From DUZB01 sp963747555 (lineage in GTDB: Bacteria > Desulfobacterota > DSM-4660 > Desulfatiglandales > Desulfatiglandaceae): DNA of 64,000 nucleotides. The translations under genes and the position numbers were made by a program. Each line of letters starts with the position of its first letter. Position 1 is the stretch's first letter. The stretch is from the NCBI GenBank assembly GCA_963747555.1, contig CAVVFZ010000014.1, positions 246,655 through 310,654 of the forward strand, given 5' to 3'. Below the pieces are notes generated by a model. That model made no database searches. It was not told the origin of the DNA and saw nothing but the letters and a program-made list of their open reading frames with translations. Positions 38,823 to 49,443 of this stretch are shown here, in pieces.

Positions 38823-40167
38823 TCAGCTCCTTTTCAAGCCATAGCGGTCTATCTTGTTGTACAGGGTCTGGCGATCGATATCCAGCTCCCGCGAGGCTCT
38901 GCTGATATTCCAGTCGGTGTTTTCGAGGATTCTCTCGATGTGCAGTTTTTCCATCTGCTTCAGCGAAGAAGGCATTTTCTGCTCTTCCTTTCTCCTTCGG
39001 TCAAAAGGAAGATCTTCCTCGGTAATCTCTCCTCCGTATCCGATTACCAGCGCCCTTTCAATCACATTTTCCAGTTCCCTGACGTTCCCCGGCCAATCGT
39101 AATCCATCAGGAGCTTCATGGCAGAGGGTGCAATTCCGACTTCCTCTCGATTCATTTCAATACAGTATTTCTTGATGGCCGCCTTTGCCAGAAGAGGGAT
39201 ATCCTCGCTTCGCTCCCGCAACGGAGGGAGGTGAATGGATATCACATTCAGGCGGTAGAACAGATCCTTTCGGAATCTTTCTTCACGGATCGCCTTTTCA
39301 AGATCGCGATTGGTGGCCGCGAGGATCCGTACGTCCACCTTTATGACCTGTTCGCTGCCAAGACGATTGATCTCCCTCTGCTGGAGCACCCGCAGCAAAT
39401 CCACCTGGGTCTTCAGGCTGATGTCGCCTATTTCATCCAGGAAAAGGGTGCCTTTGTGCGCCATTTCAAATCGTCCCCTTTTGGTATGCTCAGCACCCGT
39501 AAAGGCCCCTTTTTCATAACCGAACAGCTCGCTTTCAAGGAGGGAATCCGGCAATGCCCCGCAACTTACCGCAATAAAAGGCATGTAACAACGTTGACTG
39601 TTTGCATGAATGGCGCTGGCAATGAGCTCTTTTCCCGTACCGCTCTCGCCCGTGATAAGAACGGTGGAATCCGTGGGAGCAATTCGGGCGATGAGGTCGA
39701 AGATCTCGTGCATGGCATTGCTTTTTCCGATGATCTCTTTAAACTGATCCCTCTCTTCCAGCTTTTTTCGAAGGAGGACATTCTCCAGAACGAGTTCTTT
39801 GTGGGAAAGGATCCTCTTGATGAGCAGTTCCACTTCATCCGGATCAAAAGGCTTTACCAGGTAATCGAATGCGCCCAGTTTCATGGCTTGAACGGCGGTA
39901 TCCACCGTGGCATAGGCCGTCATCATGAGCACTTCGACTTCAGGGTTTATCTCCTTTACGTTTTTCAGGGTCTCCAGTCCCATCCATGCCTGGCATCTTG
40001 AGATCAAGAAGAAGGACATCCCATGGATGGCTCCTGACCATCTCGATGGCTTCGGCGCCGCCCGCCGCCTGTCCTACCTGGTAACCGTCTTCGCTCAGCC
40101 AATCCTTCAGGCTTTCCCGCATGGCGGCTTCGTCGTCAACCACGAGAATTCTGGGCATTTTCGTCAT
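38823..40167 (-). CDS. Sigma-54-dependent response regulator, NtrC type (one frameshift)
   Basis: About 448 residues after bridging one break. Receiver: ILVVDDEAAMRESLKDWL, Asp in LLLDLKMPG, Lys in LVKPFDPDE. AAA+ module: Walker A GESGTGKE, GAFTGA loop intact (YEKGAFTGAEH), Walker B TLFLDEIGD, LPPLRERSEDIPLL. The C-terminal Fis-type HTH is NISRASRELDIDRQTLYNKIDRYGL. The frame changes near 39979-39981 in GATGGGACTGGAG; removing one G restores MDGLETLKNV. It would activate sigma-54 promoters in response to the kinase gene directly upstream. Confidence 0.9.
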
Positions 40168-40229
40168 TGTGGTTTCCCCTCATTAAAGAAATGGTGAAAG
40201 ATGAACCGCATCCCGTTACGGTTTGGAGT

Positions 40230-42318
40230 TTAGGCGCTGAGGTCTCCCTGGCCGGTGTTCTTGGGCAGGTAAACCTTGAAGGTTGTGCCATGGCCTACCT
40301 TGCTTTCCACCTCAATTCTTCCTCTGTGTTCCGCGATGATGCCGTAGGTTACCGAAAGTCCCAGTCCAACCCCTTTCCCTTCTTCTTTTGTAGAGAAGAA
40401 AGGCTCAAATATGTCTTTCAGCTCTTCCTGTGAAATACCGTGTCCTGAATCGGAAATGGCTATTTCCAGAAATCCGTTCTTTCCTGAATCCGCTGTTGCC
40501 ACCTTCAATGTCCCTCCGTCCTTCATGGCATCCGAGGCATTAATGAAAAGGTTCAGCAACGCCTGCTGTATCTGTTTGAAGTCGCATACAACGTCCGGGG
40601 TGCCTTCAGCGATATGTTTCTCGACGTTTATCCCTTTCATTTCCAGGTCGTGGGTAATAAGGAGGAGCGTTTTGTCGATGATTTCTTCGATGCTCCGGAT
40701 TTCAAATTTCATTTTGGACTGCCTGGAAAAAGCCAGAAGATTTTTTACGATTTCACCGCATCTCGAAGTTTCATCCTCTATGGTCTTGAGATATTTCTTG
40801 ATGTCGTCAAACCGATCGGGAGTGAACCGTCCGAGGGTGATCAGTTTGGTCATCAGTCGGGCATAAGTCAGCACCGCGGCCAGCGGGATTATTGATTTCA
40901 TGGGCGATCGAAGCGGAAAGTTTTCCAAGCGACGCCAGTTTCTCGGCTCGAATCACCTGTTCCTGTGCTTCCTTGAGGTCTTGATAAGCGGTTTTAATGC
41001 TTTTGTAAAGATCCGCATTGCTCACGGCAACGCCTATCTGGTTGCAGATGGCGTTCAGAAAATCAATATATTCCTCTGTAAAATCGGAAGAAGGGTGGTT
41101 CGAGACGGCAATGACTCCCACCGTTTCCCCTTTGGAAATAAGAGGAAGATAAATGGTGGAGTGGAGCTGTTCCTCAACAAACGAATTCACATAAGGATCG
41201 CCCGATCTCAAAAAGTTATCGACCACCTTGGTCTCGCCGGTTAACGCCGTCTTTCCAAGAAGACCGTCGCCCACCTTGCGATGCCTCATGTGGGGTTTTC
41301 CAATGAATTTGGCGGAAAGACCCTTGTAGGCCACAAGGTCGAGCGTTTCTTTCTTTTCATCCAGCAGGTATATTCTGAAACTGTCTGCCTCTAGGATTTC
41401 AAGCATCTTATTTGTGGTTATGTTCAGCACATCATTGAGATCAAGGGTGCTGTTCACCGCTGTGGCAATAGCGTTTAAAATGGAAAGTCGGGCGTTCTGT
41501 TCCTCTATCTTCTGTTTTGCCCGTTTGCTCCTTGTGATATTTCGAATGATCAGAACATACCCGGTGATCTTTTTTACGATGTCAACGATCACATTAGAAG
41601 TGATCAAGGCATCAAAGACATTCCCGCCTTTTCCGATGAGACGGGTCTCAAACTCCAGGACAAAACCTTCTCTGAAGATGGTTTTCTGAAATCGGTAGAG
41701 GTCTTCTGCATTTTCAAACAGCTCCTGCGCGGACCCCAGGGAAAGGAGCTTCTGTTTGTTTCTGTACCCCAGAATATTCACTCCGGCCTGGTTGATTTCC
41801 AGAATATTTCCCCTGGGATCGGTCAAGACAATGGCATCCAGGGATCGCTCAAAAATGGTTCGATATAATTCCTCAGATTTTTCAAGCTGTTTAAGCCTCT
41901 TAGTGATGACGGCCTCAATGCTCCCTGATACCCGGTTCAGTTCATCGTGAATCTTGTTTTTTTCCGTAATATCCGTTGCGGTTTCAAGTACATAGGCAAT
42001 TTTCCCCCGGTCATCTCGAACAGGGGTTGTTTTCACATTTACGGTGATGACCTCCCCGTCATTTCTAACCACAGTTTCTTCGCGCGAATGCACCAGACCA
42101 TCCAGAAAAGATTTCTCTACCGGGCAGTCGTCGCATTTTTCGTTCACGTTTTTCCATGCCCTGTAGCACTTGTTTCCGGGACCGGCCCCGAACCGGTTTT
42201 TGAAGAGGTCATTGGACATGATGATCTGGTGGTTCCTGTTGATGGCGATGACGTAATCGGCAACGCTGTCAAAAAGGCTCCGAAAATCCGATTCACTCAT
42301 AAATATGCCGGTGCTCAT
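40230..42318 (-). CDS. Sensor histidine kinase PAS-PAS-GAF (one frameshift)
   Basis: About 695 residues after bridging one break, with no membrane segment. The N-terminal PAS holds three Cys (C51, C62, C65 in CYRAW and KCDDCPVEK), a pattern that could bind a metal or cluster. A second PAS follows (RTIFERSLDAIVLTD), then a GAF domain (about 285-440), a dimerisation helix with HEINNP, and an ATPase domain (NLFINASDAMKDGG, DSGHGISQEE, GKGVGLGLSV). The break lies at 40885-40887 in a run of three C (minus strand); removing one restores HEINNPLAAVLTYA. It is paired with the NtrC-type regulator 62 bases downstream. Confidence 0.88.
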
Positions 42319-42569
42319 TGGGGCAACCCCTTATCCCGATGTTTACATTATAGCGCTATATCCCCGGACATGCGATACAAATGCTGTATGGTTTTTGGGA
42401 ATCTATCTTCAAGTTTCAACCGGTTGAGGATAGGAATTAAATCACAAAAAAAATGGTCTATCAAGAGGGTTCATGTTTGTGCGGCAATTCTAATGCCAAT
42501 CTCAACTATGAGGGACCTTCTCTTCATCGATAGATTTCCTCTATATGAATGAGTCTGTCTTATCTGTAT

Positions 42570-43127
42570 TTATTTTCGGGCCCCTCTTAAGGCATCATTC
42601 CGATACCGGGAGCAGTATCCGCAGAAATCGAGCACGATCTCATCCAGATTCTGCAGGTCGCCGGCAAAGTGCATGAGGCACTTCGGATCGGAACAATGCA
42701 CCAGATTAAATAGATGCCCTATTTCATGCAGCGCTACCTTGGTCAACCGTTCAAGGACCTTTGACATCGATGGAACGTTTCCTGTGGATTCCCCTTTCAA
42801 CCGATGCATGGAGGCCAGGGCAAACCTGCCGCCCTCTTGTGCCTCTCCAAGAACATGGGTGAAGATCGGGATGAACAGATCCACGCCTAAAATGGCAATG
42901 ACCTTGAAATACCCTTCAAACGGCATGCTTTTTAATGCTTTGATAATAAGTCCCGCGTCGTATTGCCGGCGCCTGTTATCAAAGGTGTCCGGGGGAATTT
43001 TCACAGGTGGAAGGATGTGACTGGGGTGATAGAAGTAGGTGGGGATATGCCTCGCTACAGACTGTGTGACGGCATCAGGAATAACTCCGAGAGGCAAGAC
43101 CGCAATACACCCCTTTCTTGAATTCAT
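42570..43127 (-). CDS. Second archaemetzincin-type metalloprotease
   Basis: A 185-residue paralogue of the protein at 38251. IAVLPLGVIPDAVTQSV is the family start, IIKALKSMPFEGYFKVIAILGVDLFIPIFTHVLGEAQ the middle, HEIGHLFNLVHC the zinc site with CLMHF after it, and a CGYC pair at the end. All predicted zinc ligands are present. It lies immediately downstream of the second NtrC-type regulator (29 bases), repeating the gene order of the cassette at 38-42 kb. Confidence 0.9.
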   Translation of the reverse strand: MNSRKGCIAVLPLGVIPDAVTQSVARHIPTYFYHPSHILPPVKIPPDTFDNRRRQYDAGLIIKALKSMPFEGYFKVIAILGVDLFIPIFTHVLGEAQEGGRFALASMHRLKGESTGNVPSMSKVLERLTKVALHEIGHLFNLVHCSDPKCLMHFAGDLQNLDEIVLDFCGYCSRYRNDALRGARK

Positions 43128-43155
43128 GGCAGAATTGTTTCCGCTGTATGGTTCA

Positions 43156-44499
43156 TTACGTTCTTTTCAACTGATACCGTTTGATCATTTTGTGCAGGGT
43201 GACCCGATTGATCCCTAATGTTTCCGCTGAACGGGTCACATTCCAGTCATTCTCCTCGAGAATTTTCTGGATGTAGTCTCTCTCCCTCTCTTTCAACGTC
43301 TTTGCGTTGCTTGTTTCAGTGGGAAAGGATTGCAGAAAGGAGAAATTTTGAATCCCGAGGCTTCTCTTCTTCGAAAGAACAACAGCCCGTTCAATGGCAT
43401 TTTCCAACTCCCGCACGTTTCCAGGCCAATCATGTCTGTTGAGAAATTCCAGGGCCTCGGGGGTAATGTGATCTACGCGCCTGTTGGTTTCGTTGCTGTA
43501 TTTTTCAAGAAAATGTGCCACCAGGAGGGGAATGTCCTCCTTCCTTTCTCGCAGAGGGGGAATCTTGAGCGTAATCACGTTGATTCTGTAAAAGAAATCC
43601 TCACGAAAACGGCCCGCGGAGACCTCCGCCATCAGATCTCTCCTGGTGGAGGAAATCAATCTGAAATCAACATCAATGGTCGTTCTTTCCCCTAATCTGA
43701 AAATCTTTCTTTCCTCCAGAACCCTTAGTAAATCAACTTGCATTTTCTGGCTGATCTCCCCGATTTCATCAAGGAAGAGGGTCCCTCCCGAGGCCACCTC
43801 CAGGAAACCTTTTCGCGCGCGGTCTGCTCCCGTGAAAGCGCCTTTCTGATGCCCGAAAAGTTCACTTTCCAGGAGCGTGTCGGGAAGGGCTCCGCAGTTC
43901 ATGGCAATGAATGGCCCTTTGCATCTATGGCTCTTGGCATGAACCGCCTTTGCTACCAGTTCTTTCCCCGTCCCCGTTTCTCCCGTAATCAGTATGGAAG
44001 AATCGCTTTGCGCTATCTCCGGAATAAGGTCAAAAAGATCCTGCATGGGGCGGGATTGCCCAATGATATTATCAAAGCGGGTGATTTCATCCAGAAGGCC
44101 TTTCATGTAGCGGTATTTGGAGGTCAGTTCCATTTGGATGATGGTTTTTTCCATCACAAGAGCAAGTTGATCCGGCCTGAACGGTTTCAGGAGATAATCG
44201 TTGGCGCCCATCTTCATGGCTTGTACAGCGGACTCTATGGAACCGTATGCGGTAATAAGGATCACAATCGTATCGGGATAGGTCTCTTTGACTCTTTTCA
44301 ATACCTCGAGGCCATCCATGTGCGGCATCTTGATGTCCACGAAAAGGACGTCAAAGGGGGTCTTTTCCAACTGTTTCAGGGCGACCGGCCCGGACGCGGC
44401 CATTTCAACTTCGTGGCCGGCTCTTTCAAACCAGTGGTAAAGGGATTCCCGCACAATTTTTTCGTCATCCACCACCATGATTCTCATTTTACGATCCAT
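43156..44499 (-). CDS. Sigma-54-dependent response regulator, NtrC type
   Basis: A 447-residue full-length regulator. Receiver: IMVVDDEKIVRESLYHWF, Asp in LFVDIKMPH, Lys in LLKPFRPDQ. AAA+ module: Walker A GETGTGKE, GAFTGA intact (HQKGAFTGADRA), Walker B TLFLDEIGE, RINVITLKIPPLRERKEDIPLL. HTH: NVTRSAETLGINRVTLHKMIKRYQL. It should activate sigma-54 promoters. It is preceded 27 bases upstream by its likely kinase and followed by an archaemetzincin. It is a clear paralogue of the regulator at 38823. Confidence 0.95.
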   Translation of the reverse strand: MDRKMRIMVVDDEKIVRESLYHWFERAGHEVEMAASGPVALKQLEKTPFDVLFVDIKMPHMDGLEVLKRVKETYPDTIVILITAYGSIESAVQAMKMGANDYLLKPFRPDQLALVMEKTIIQMELTSKYRYMKGLLDEITRFDNIIGQSRPMQDLFDLIPEIAQSDSSILITGETGTGKELVAKAVHAKSHRCKGPFIAMNCGALPDTLLESELFGHQKGAFTGADRARKGFLEVASGGTLFLDEIGEISQKMQVDLLRVLEERKIFRLGERTTIDVDFRLISSTRRDLMAEVSAGRFREDFFYRINVITLKIPPLRERKEDIPLLVAHFLEKYSNETNRRVDHITPEALEFLNRHDWPGNVRELENAIERAVVLSKKRSLGIQNFSFLQSFPTETSNAKTLKERERDYIQKILEENDWNVTRSAETLGINRVTLHKMIKRYQLKRT

Positions 44500-44526
44500 G
44501 GTTTTCCTCCGGTAAGTCCCCGCGTT

Positions 44527-46110
44527 TCATATCCTCGGGAAACATAACACGATTTTGCTGCCCCTGTTTACCTTGCTTTCAATTTGAATGGTGCCTTCAA
44601 GTCCCTTCACGACGCCGTAAACGATGGAAAGTCCGAGTCCCGTTCCTTTTCCCTCTCCCTTGGTTGTGAAAAAGGGATCGAAAACATGGTCCATGTCCTT
44701 TTCCTCAATGCCGCAACCGGTATCCAGAAAAGTAACCCTGGCACATCCCTTGTCAGGATCCACGTCTGAGGTTACGGACAAATGTCCTCCATCGGGCATG
44801 GCGTCAATGGCGTTGAAAATCAGGTTCAAAAAACACTGCTGCAATTCATTGACGTCCCCCCTTACCATCAAGAGAGGTCCTGAATAGACTACCTCGAGGT
44901 CTATCCCCTGCAACTGAATTCTGTGGCGGGTCAATTCAATGACGGATTTGATGATTACGTTCAGATCCAGGTCTCTGGTTTCCATGGACGATTCGCGGGA
45001 AAAAGAGAGCAGGCCGGAGATGATTTTTCCACAACGTTCCAGTTCACTGCTCATGAGTTCGAGATACTCTTTGAATTGCGCCAGGTCTTTCGGGGAAGGA
45101 TCTCCCTCGTTGAGGATGGTTCGCATGAGATGTGAAAAGGTCAGCAGGCCTTGAATCGGATTGTTGATTTCGTGCACGCAACTTGCCGACAGTTGACCCA
45201 GAGATATCATCCGATCTTCCTGAACCAGCTTACCCATACCGGTTTTGAGATCTTTTAGCCGTCTTTCCCATTTTGGAGACAGTTCATCGGTAATATCCCT
45301 CCAGATCTCGATTACCCGTACCAGTTCTCCCCGGTCGTTGTGAACAGGGTAGGTCTCAAGGTCGCAAAATATGGCATTTCCCCAATCTGTCGCATGTTCG
45401 TGGATGGCATGCGCACTTTCTCCTGTTTTCAAGGTCTGCATCATGGGGCAGGTTACATCGGAATCCCACTCCGAGCAAGGAGAAGAAAACCCATGGGTGA
45501 CTTCATAACAGTGCTTTCCCACGACCTCGTTTCGAATTTTCTGTACGGCCTGCAAATAGGCTTCGGAAGCCTCCTGAATCATAAAATCGGGGGAGAGCAG
45601 CACGATTCGTTCGTTGCCGTGCTGAAGAAGAAACTCCGAGACCATCCGCACATGGGAAACTTCCTGTTCCTGTTCTTTTGATCGGCCATGCATCCGGATA
45701 AACCAGATGATGATTCGGGCCAGATCGTGACCCATTACCCACAGACCCCGGGGCTTTTTTCGGGTGACTTCCAGTAGAAGGTTCTCGTCATTCGTCAGTT
45801 CGACGAAACCGTCCAGATTGGGAATGGTAAAAAGATCGGTGAAGGTGCTGGTCGTAAAAATCCCGAGTTTTTCTGCAAAGCGGAGTCCTTCGGCATCGGG
45901 GTTGAGGTCCGATACACCCAGTATTTCAAAGGTTATTTCAGGAAGCGGCGGAATATGTTGAAGAAGTTCCAGGAAGCTCTTGCAGACTTTTCCGCCTCCC
46001 ACGATGGCCAACTTCAGATTCAGTTGCTGAAAATCGTCTCCGAACAGTTTGCGACCCACTTCCATGGCAACCCCCTTTTCCGTGCTCTGACCATTCTCAG
46101 ATGGTTCCAT
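44527..46110 (-). CDS. Sensor histidine kinase with N-terminal Rossmann-like domain and Cys-PAS
   Basis: A 527-residue cytoplasmic kinase. Residues about 30-135 resemble a dinucleotide-binding fold (LKLAIVGGGKVCKSFLELL, ILGVSDLNPDAEGLRFAEKLGI, then DGFVELTNDENLL and VMGHDLARIII), unusual for a kinase. A PAS domain at about 165-285 has several Cys (KHCYEVTHG, SSPCSEWDSDVTCPMM). The H-box is HEINNPIQGLLTF and the ATPase has NLIFNAIDAMPDGG, DTGCGIEE and GKGTGLGLSIVYG. The start could instead be the ATG at 46065 (MEVGRK), which has AAAAGGGGG upstream. It pairs with the regulator downstream. Confidence 0.88.
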   Translation of the reverse strand: MEPSENGQSTEKGVAMEVGRKLFGDDFQQLNLKLAIVGGGKVCKSFLELLQHIPPLPEITFEILGVSDLNPDAEGLRFAEKLGIFTTSTFTDLFTIPNLDGFVELTNDENLLLEVTRKKPRGLWVMGHDLARIIIWFIRMHGRSKEQEQEVSHVRMVSEFLLQHGNERIVLLSPDFMIQEASEAYLQAVQKIRNEVVGKHCYEVTHGFSSPCSEWDSDVTCPMMQTLKTGESAHAIHEHATDWGNAIFCDLETYPVHNDRGELVRVIEIWRDITDELSPKWERRLKDLKTGMGKLVQEDRMISLGQLSASCVHEINNPIQGLLTFSHLMRTILNEGDPSPKDLAQFKEYLELMSSELERCGKIISGLLSFSRESSMETRDLDLNVIIKSVIELTRHRIQLQGIDLEVVYSGPLLMVRGDVNELQQCFLNLIFNAIDAMPDGGHLSVTSDVDPDKGCARVTFLDTGCGIEEKDMDHVFDPFFTTKGEGKGTGLGLSIVYGVVKGLEGTIQIESKVNRGSKIVLCFPRI

Positions 46111-46284
46111 TCAGATTGATGGTTCCTACTATAGCTGGGAAGGAGGCTCTGGGTCAAGCAGTCACGCAACTCAGCGGTAATTATGATTCCGGGCGTGGAG
46201 TTGCGAATATTTATCTGCAGTGTCGTGCTGGGCGATTTTCGATAGTTTTCACCGGTTGACGGTCCTCGGTTTTTGTAGAGGCCT

Positions 46285-49200
46285 TCAGATCCGGTCGATC
46301 ATCGCCATGATCTGGGCATCATCAAAACCCTTCAGTCGGATGGCACCGCTTCGGCACGAAGCGATACACAATCCGCAGCCCTTGCAGAGAACGGGATTGA
46401 TCGTTGCTGTTCCGTTATCACCGAAGGAGGACGCGTTGAAAGGGCAGATACTTACGCAGATGCCGCAATGACAGCACCATGCGGGGTTGATTTCCGCCAC
46501 CGTGCCGCTGATGGTCACCTCGCCGGCCGCGAGGAGACCGGTTGCACGTCCGGACGCCGCCAGGGCCTGGGCAATGCTTTCGTCGATGGGTTTGGGATAA
46601 TGGGCCAGCCCGCAGAGAAATACCCCGTCACTGGCAAAATCCACCGGCCGCAGTTTGGCATGGGCTTCTATGAAAAAGCCCTTTTCGTTTACTGGAACTT
46701 TGAAAAAGCTGGCCAGCTTTTCCTGTTTTTCCGGCAGAATTGCCGCGGCCAGGGTGAGAAGATCCGCTTCGATGATCAGGGGCCTTTCCAAAATGAGGTC
46801 CCATACTTTGATAATAAGCGCATCGTCTCTCGCAATGACCTCCGGCTTGTGATTCAGATCGTAACGAATGAAAACAATCCCTTTTTTTCGCGCTTCATGA
46901 TAGAGCCCTTCCCGTTCGCCGTATGTCCTCAGATCGCGGTACAGTACCACAATATCCATGTCCGGATTTCGACGTTTCAGTTCCAGGGCACTTACCATGG
47001 TATGTGTGCAGCATACGCGACTGCAGTAGGGATGCTCGGGTTCGCGCGATCCCACGCATTGTATGAAAACAGTTGTGCCTAAATTTCCCATGTTTAGATC
47101 GTTTTCGATAAACAGTCTGTCCAACTCAAGGTGGGTGAGTACCCTCTTATCCTGTCCGTAGAGATATTCCACCGGTCTGTATTCCGATCCCCCGGTGGCC
47201 ACAATGGCGACTCCGTGATCCAGGGCAATGGCTTTTTCTTTATGGGGAGTCAGGATCGAATGAAATTGCCCCACAAAACCTTCCACATGCGTCAGTTCCG
47301 TGGAACAATGCAAATGGATGCGAGGATTTTCCGTGACACATTCCATGAGTTTTCCCACATAATCCTGAATCAGTTCCCCCTGCCACGTTTTGTAGAGGTC
47401 TCTTGCCTGTCCCCCCAGTCTTGGCGAACGTTCCACCAGGTGCACTTCATAGCCCTGATCCGCCAGATTCCTGGCGGCCGTCATACCCGCCACGCCTCCG
47501 CCGATGACGAGAGAGACGGGATTCAGGTCCAGTCGGGTTTCAGGAAGAGGCTCAAGCAGCGCAGCTTTTGCAACCGCCATGCGTATCAGGTCTTTTGCCT
47601 TCTCGCATGCCAGGGCGGGAAAATGGCTATGCACCCATGAATCCTGATTTCGGATGTTGACCATTTCAAAAAGATACTTGTTCAACCCGGCGTTTTGAAG
47701 GGTTTCCTGAAAAAGGGGTTCATGGGTTTTTGGAGTGCAGGCGGCAACCACCACCCGGTTTATCCCTTTTTCTCTGATGACCTGGGTCATCTTCACCTGG
47801 GTATCCTGGGAACAGGTATATAGGTTGTCTTCCGTGTAGACCACGTACGGGAGTGACTTGGCATATTCCCTTACTTCGTTTATATTGATTACTCCACTGA
47901 TATTGATTCCGCACCGGCAGACAAAGACCCCGATCCGTGGCGGTTGCCCCGCGATATCGGTCTCCGAAGGTCTTTCTTGCTTTTCGGTTCGGGACCAACG
48001 GGTTTCGCTCAACAGGGCGCCGGATGCAGCAGCCGCTGCCGAGGCCTCCATAACAGACTCCGGTATATCCTTGGGACTCTGAAAAGAACCGCAGACATAA
48101 ACGCCCGGTCGGCTGGTTTCGATGGGAAGAAAATTGCTCGTTCTGGCAAAATGGTAGGCATCCAGTTCAATTCCGAGGCGCTGAGCCATCCGAACGGTTT
48201 CCCTCCCCACCTGAAAGCCGACGGAAAGAACCACCAGATTGAAAACTTCGCTCTTGCGATTCCCTCTTTCATCCACGTAGTCGATCGCCAGATCACCTTC
48301 GCCGACGGGGACAACGCTGTGGATGCGTGAACGGATAAAACTTATCCCATGCTCATTTCCGGCCCGATCGTAGTATTCTTCAAAGTCCTTTCCACACGTC
48401 CTCATATCCATGAAAAATATGGAGGCATTCAAAGGCCCGTGAGCATGCTGTTTGGCTATGACCGCCTCTTTGATGGCGTACATGCAGCAAACAGAGGAAC
48501 AATAGGGGTTTCCGCCATTGTTGCTGCGAGAACCGACACATTGAAGCCATGCTATATTTTTCGGTTCTTCGCGATCGTAAGGGCGCATCAAATGCCCGGA
48601 ATAGGGCCCGGAAGCACTTAAAATTCGCTCGAATTCCATGCTGGTAATGATATTGGGCGACTCGGAGTAGTTATAAGCGTCCAAAGTCGCGGGATCGAAT
48701 ATCTCGTTCCCCATGGCCAGGATAACGGCGCCCACCGTAAGCACCATCTCCCGTGGATGGTCATCATAACGAACAGCCTCGGCCATGCAGACTTTTTCGC
48801 ACAATCCACACCCGATACAGGTATTGCGATCGATGGCAAAAGCAAGTGGGACCGCCTGGGCATACTGAATGAATGTGGCGGCCCTGAAGTCCAGGCCGCA
48901 GTTGAATTCATTGATGGCGTTTACCGGACAGGCCAGGCCGCATTGACCGCAACCCGTGCATTTTTGGGGGTCGATGAATCGAGGCTGGCTCTTAAGTTTT
49001 ACGGTAAAATGTCCGGGAACGCCATTAAGTTCTTCGACTTCTGAATGGGTTATAATCTGAATGTTCAGGTGCCGGCCGACCTCGACCAGTTTGGGAGATA
49101 GGTTTCACATGGCGCAATCGTTGGTTGGGAAGGTCTTATCCAATTGGGCCATCATCCCGCCAATGGTAGGCGAACGATCTATAAGGTGAACATAAAAACC

Positions 49201-49296
49201 CGCGGACGCCAGATCGAGAGCCGCCTGCATTCCGGCTATCCCGGCTCCGATCACCATCACCGAACCTACTTTTCCGTTCTTTGTTTTAAGAGTCAT
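46285..49296 (-). CDS. hdrA: HdrA-like flavoprotein, two-module, selenocysteine-containing
   Basis: A 1,003-residue protein if the UGA at 49107-49105 is read as Sec64 in PTNDCAM-U-NLSPKLVEVG. The frame continues without break on both sides, and relatives have Cys there. Module 1: FAD motif VIGAGIAGMQAALDLASAG, Sec site, two ferredoxin-type motifs (CTGCGQCGLACP, CIGCGLCEKVC), and CVGSRSNNGGNPYCSSVCC. Module 2 (from about residue 450): IGVFVCRCGINISGV, a second FAD site VIGGGVAGMTAARNLADQG, CVGSREPEHPYCSRVCC, then C-terminal CCHCGICVSICP and CKGCGLCIASC. HdrA is the electron-bifurcating flavin subunit of heterodisulfide reductase-type complexes. Start ATG follows GGAG; it follows MvhD in the operon. 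Confidence 0.93.
49076..49095 (-). promoter_or_regulatory. Candidate bacterial SECIS element of hdrA (49 kb)
   Basis: Ten bases after the UGA the minus strand reads CCCAAACTGGTCGAGGTCGG. ACT pairs with GGT around the loop GGTCGA, and two outer CC/GG pairs are possible. The loop holds the GGTC seen in known bacterial SECIS loops. The stem is weak, so the fold needs testing. Confidence 0.5.
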
Positions 49297-49443
49297 ATTC
49301 GCTCCTGTTGGTTATTTATCAAGAATAAAGAAAACGGCATCTTATTCAAAAACAATGGCATGAATGAAGTCACGAGGTCTTTTTTGCTGCCGCATCTTGG
49401 ATGACCCTTCACCGACCGTCGAGAGGTCCTTTTAGGAAGAGCG

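Noticed and set aside
46285..48804. HdrA starting at the Met at 48804
   Set aside because: The frame is open and clearly HdrA-like for 300 bases upstream, through a Sec codon, to an ATG with a ribosome site at 49296. The Met lies in the middle of a ferredoxin motif.
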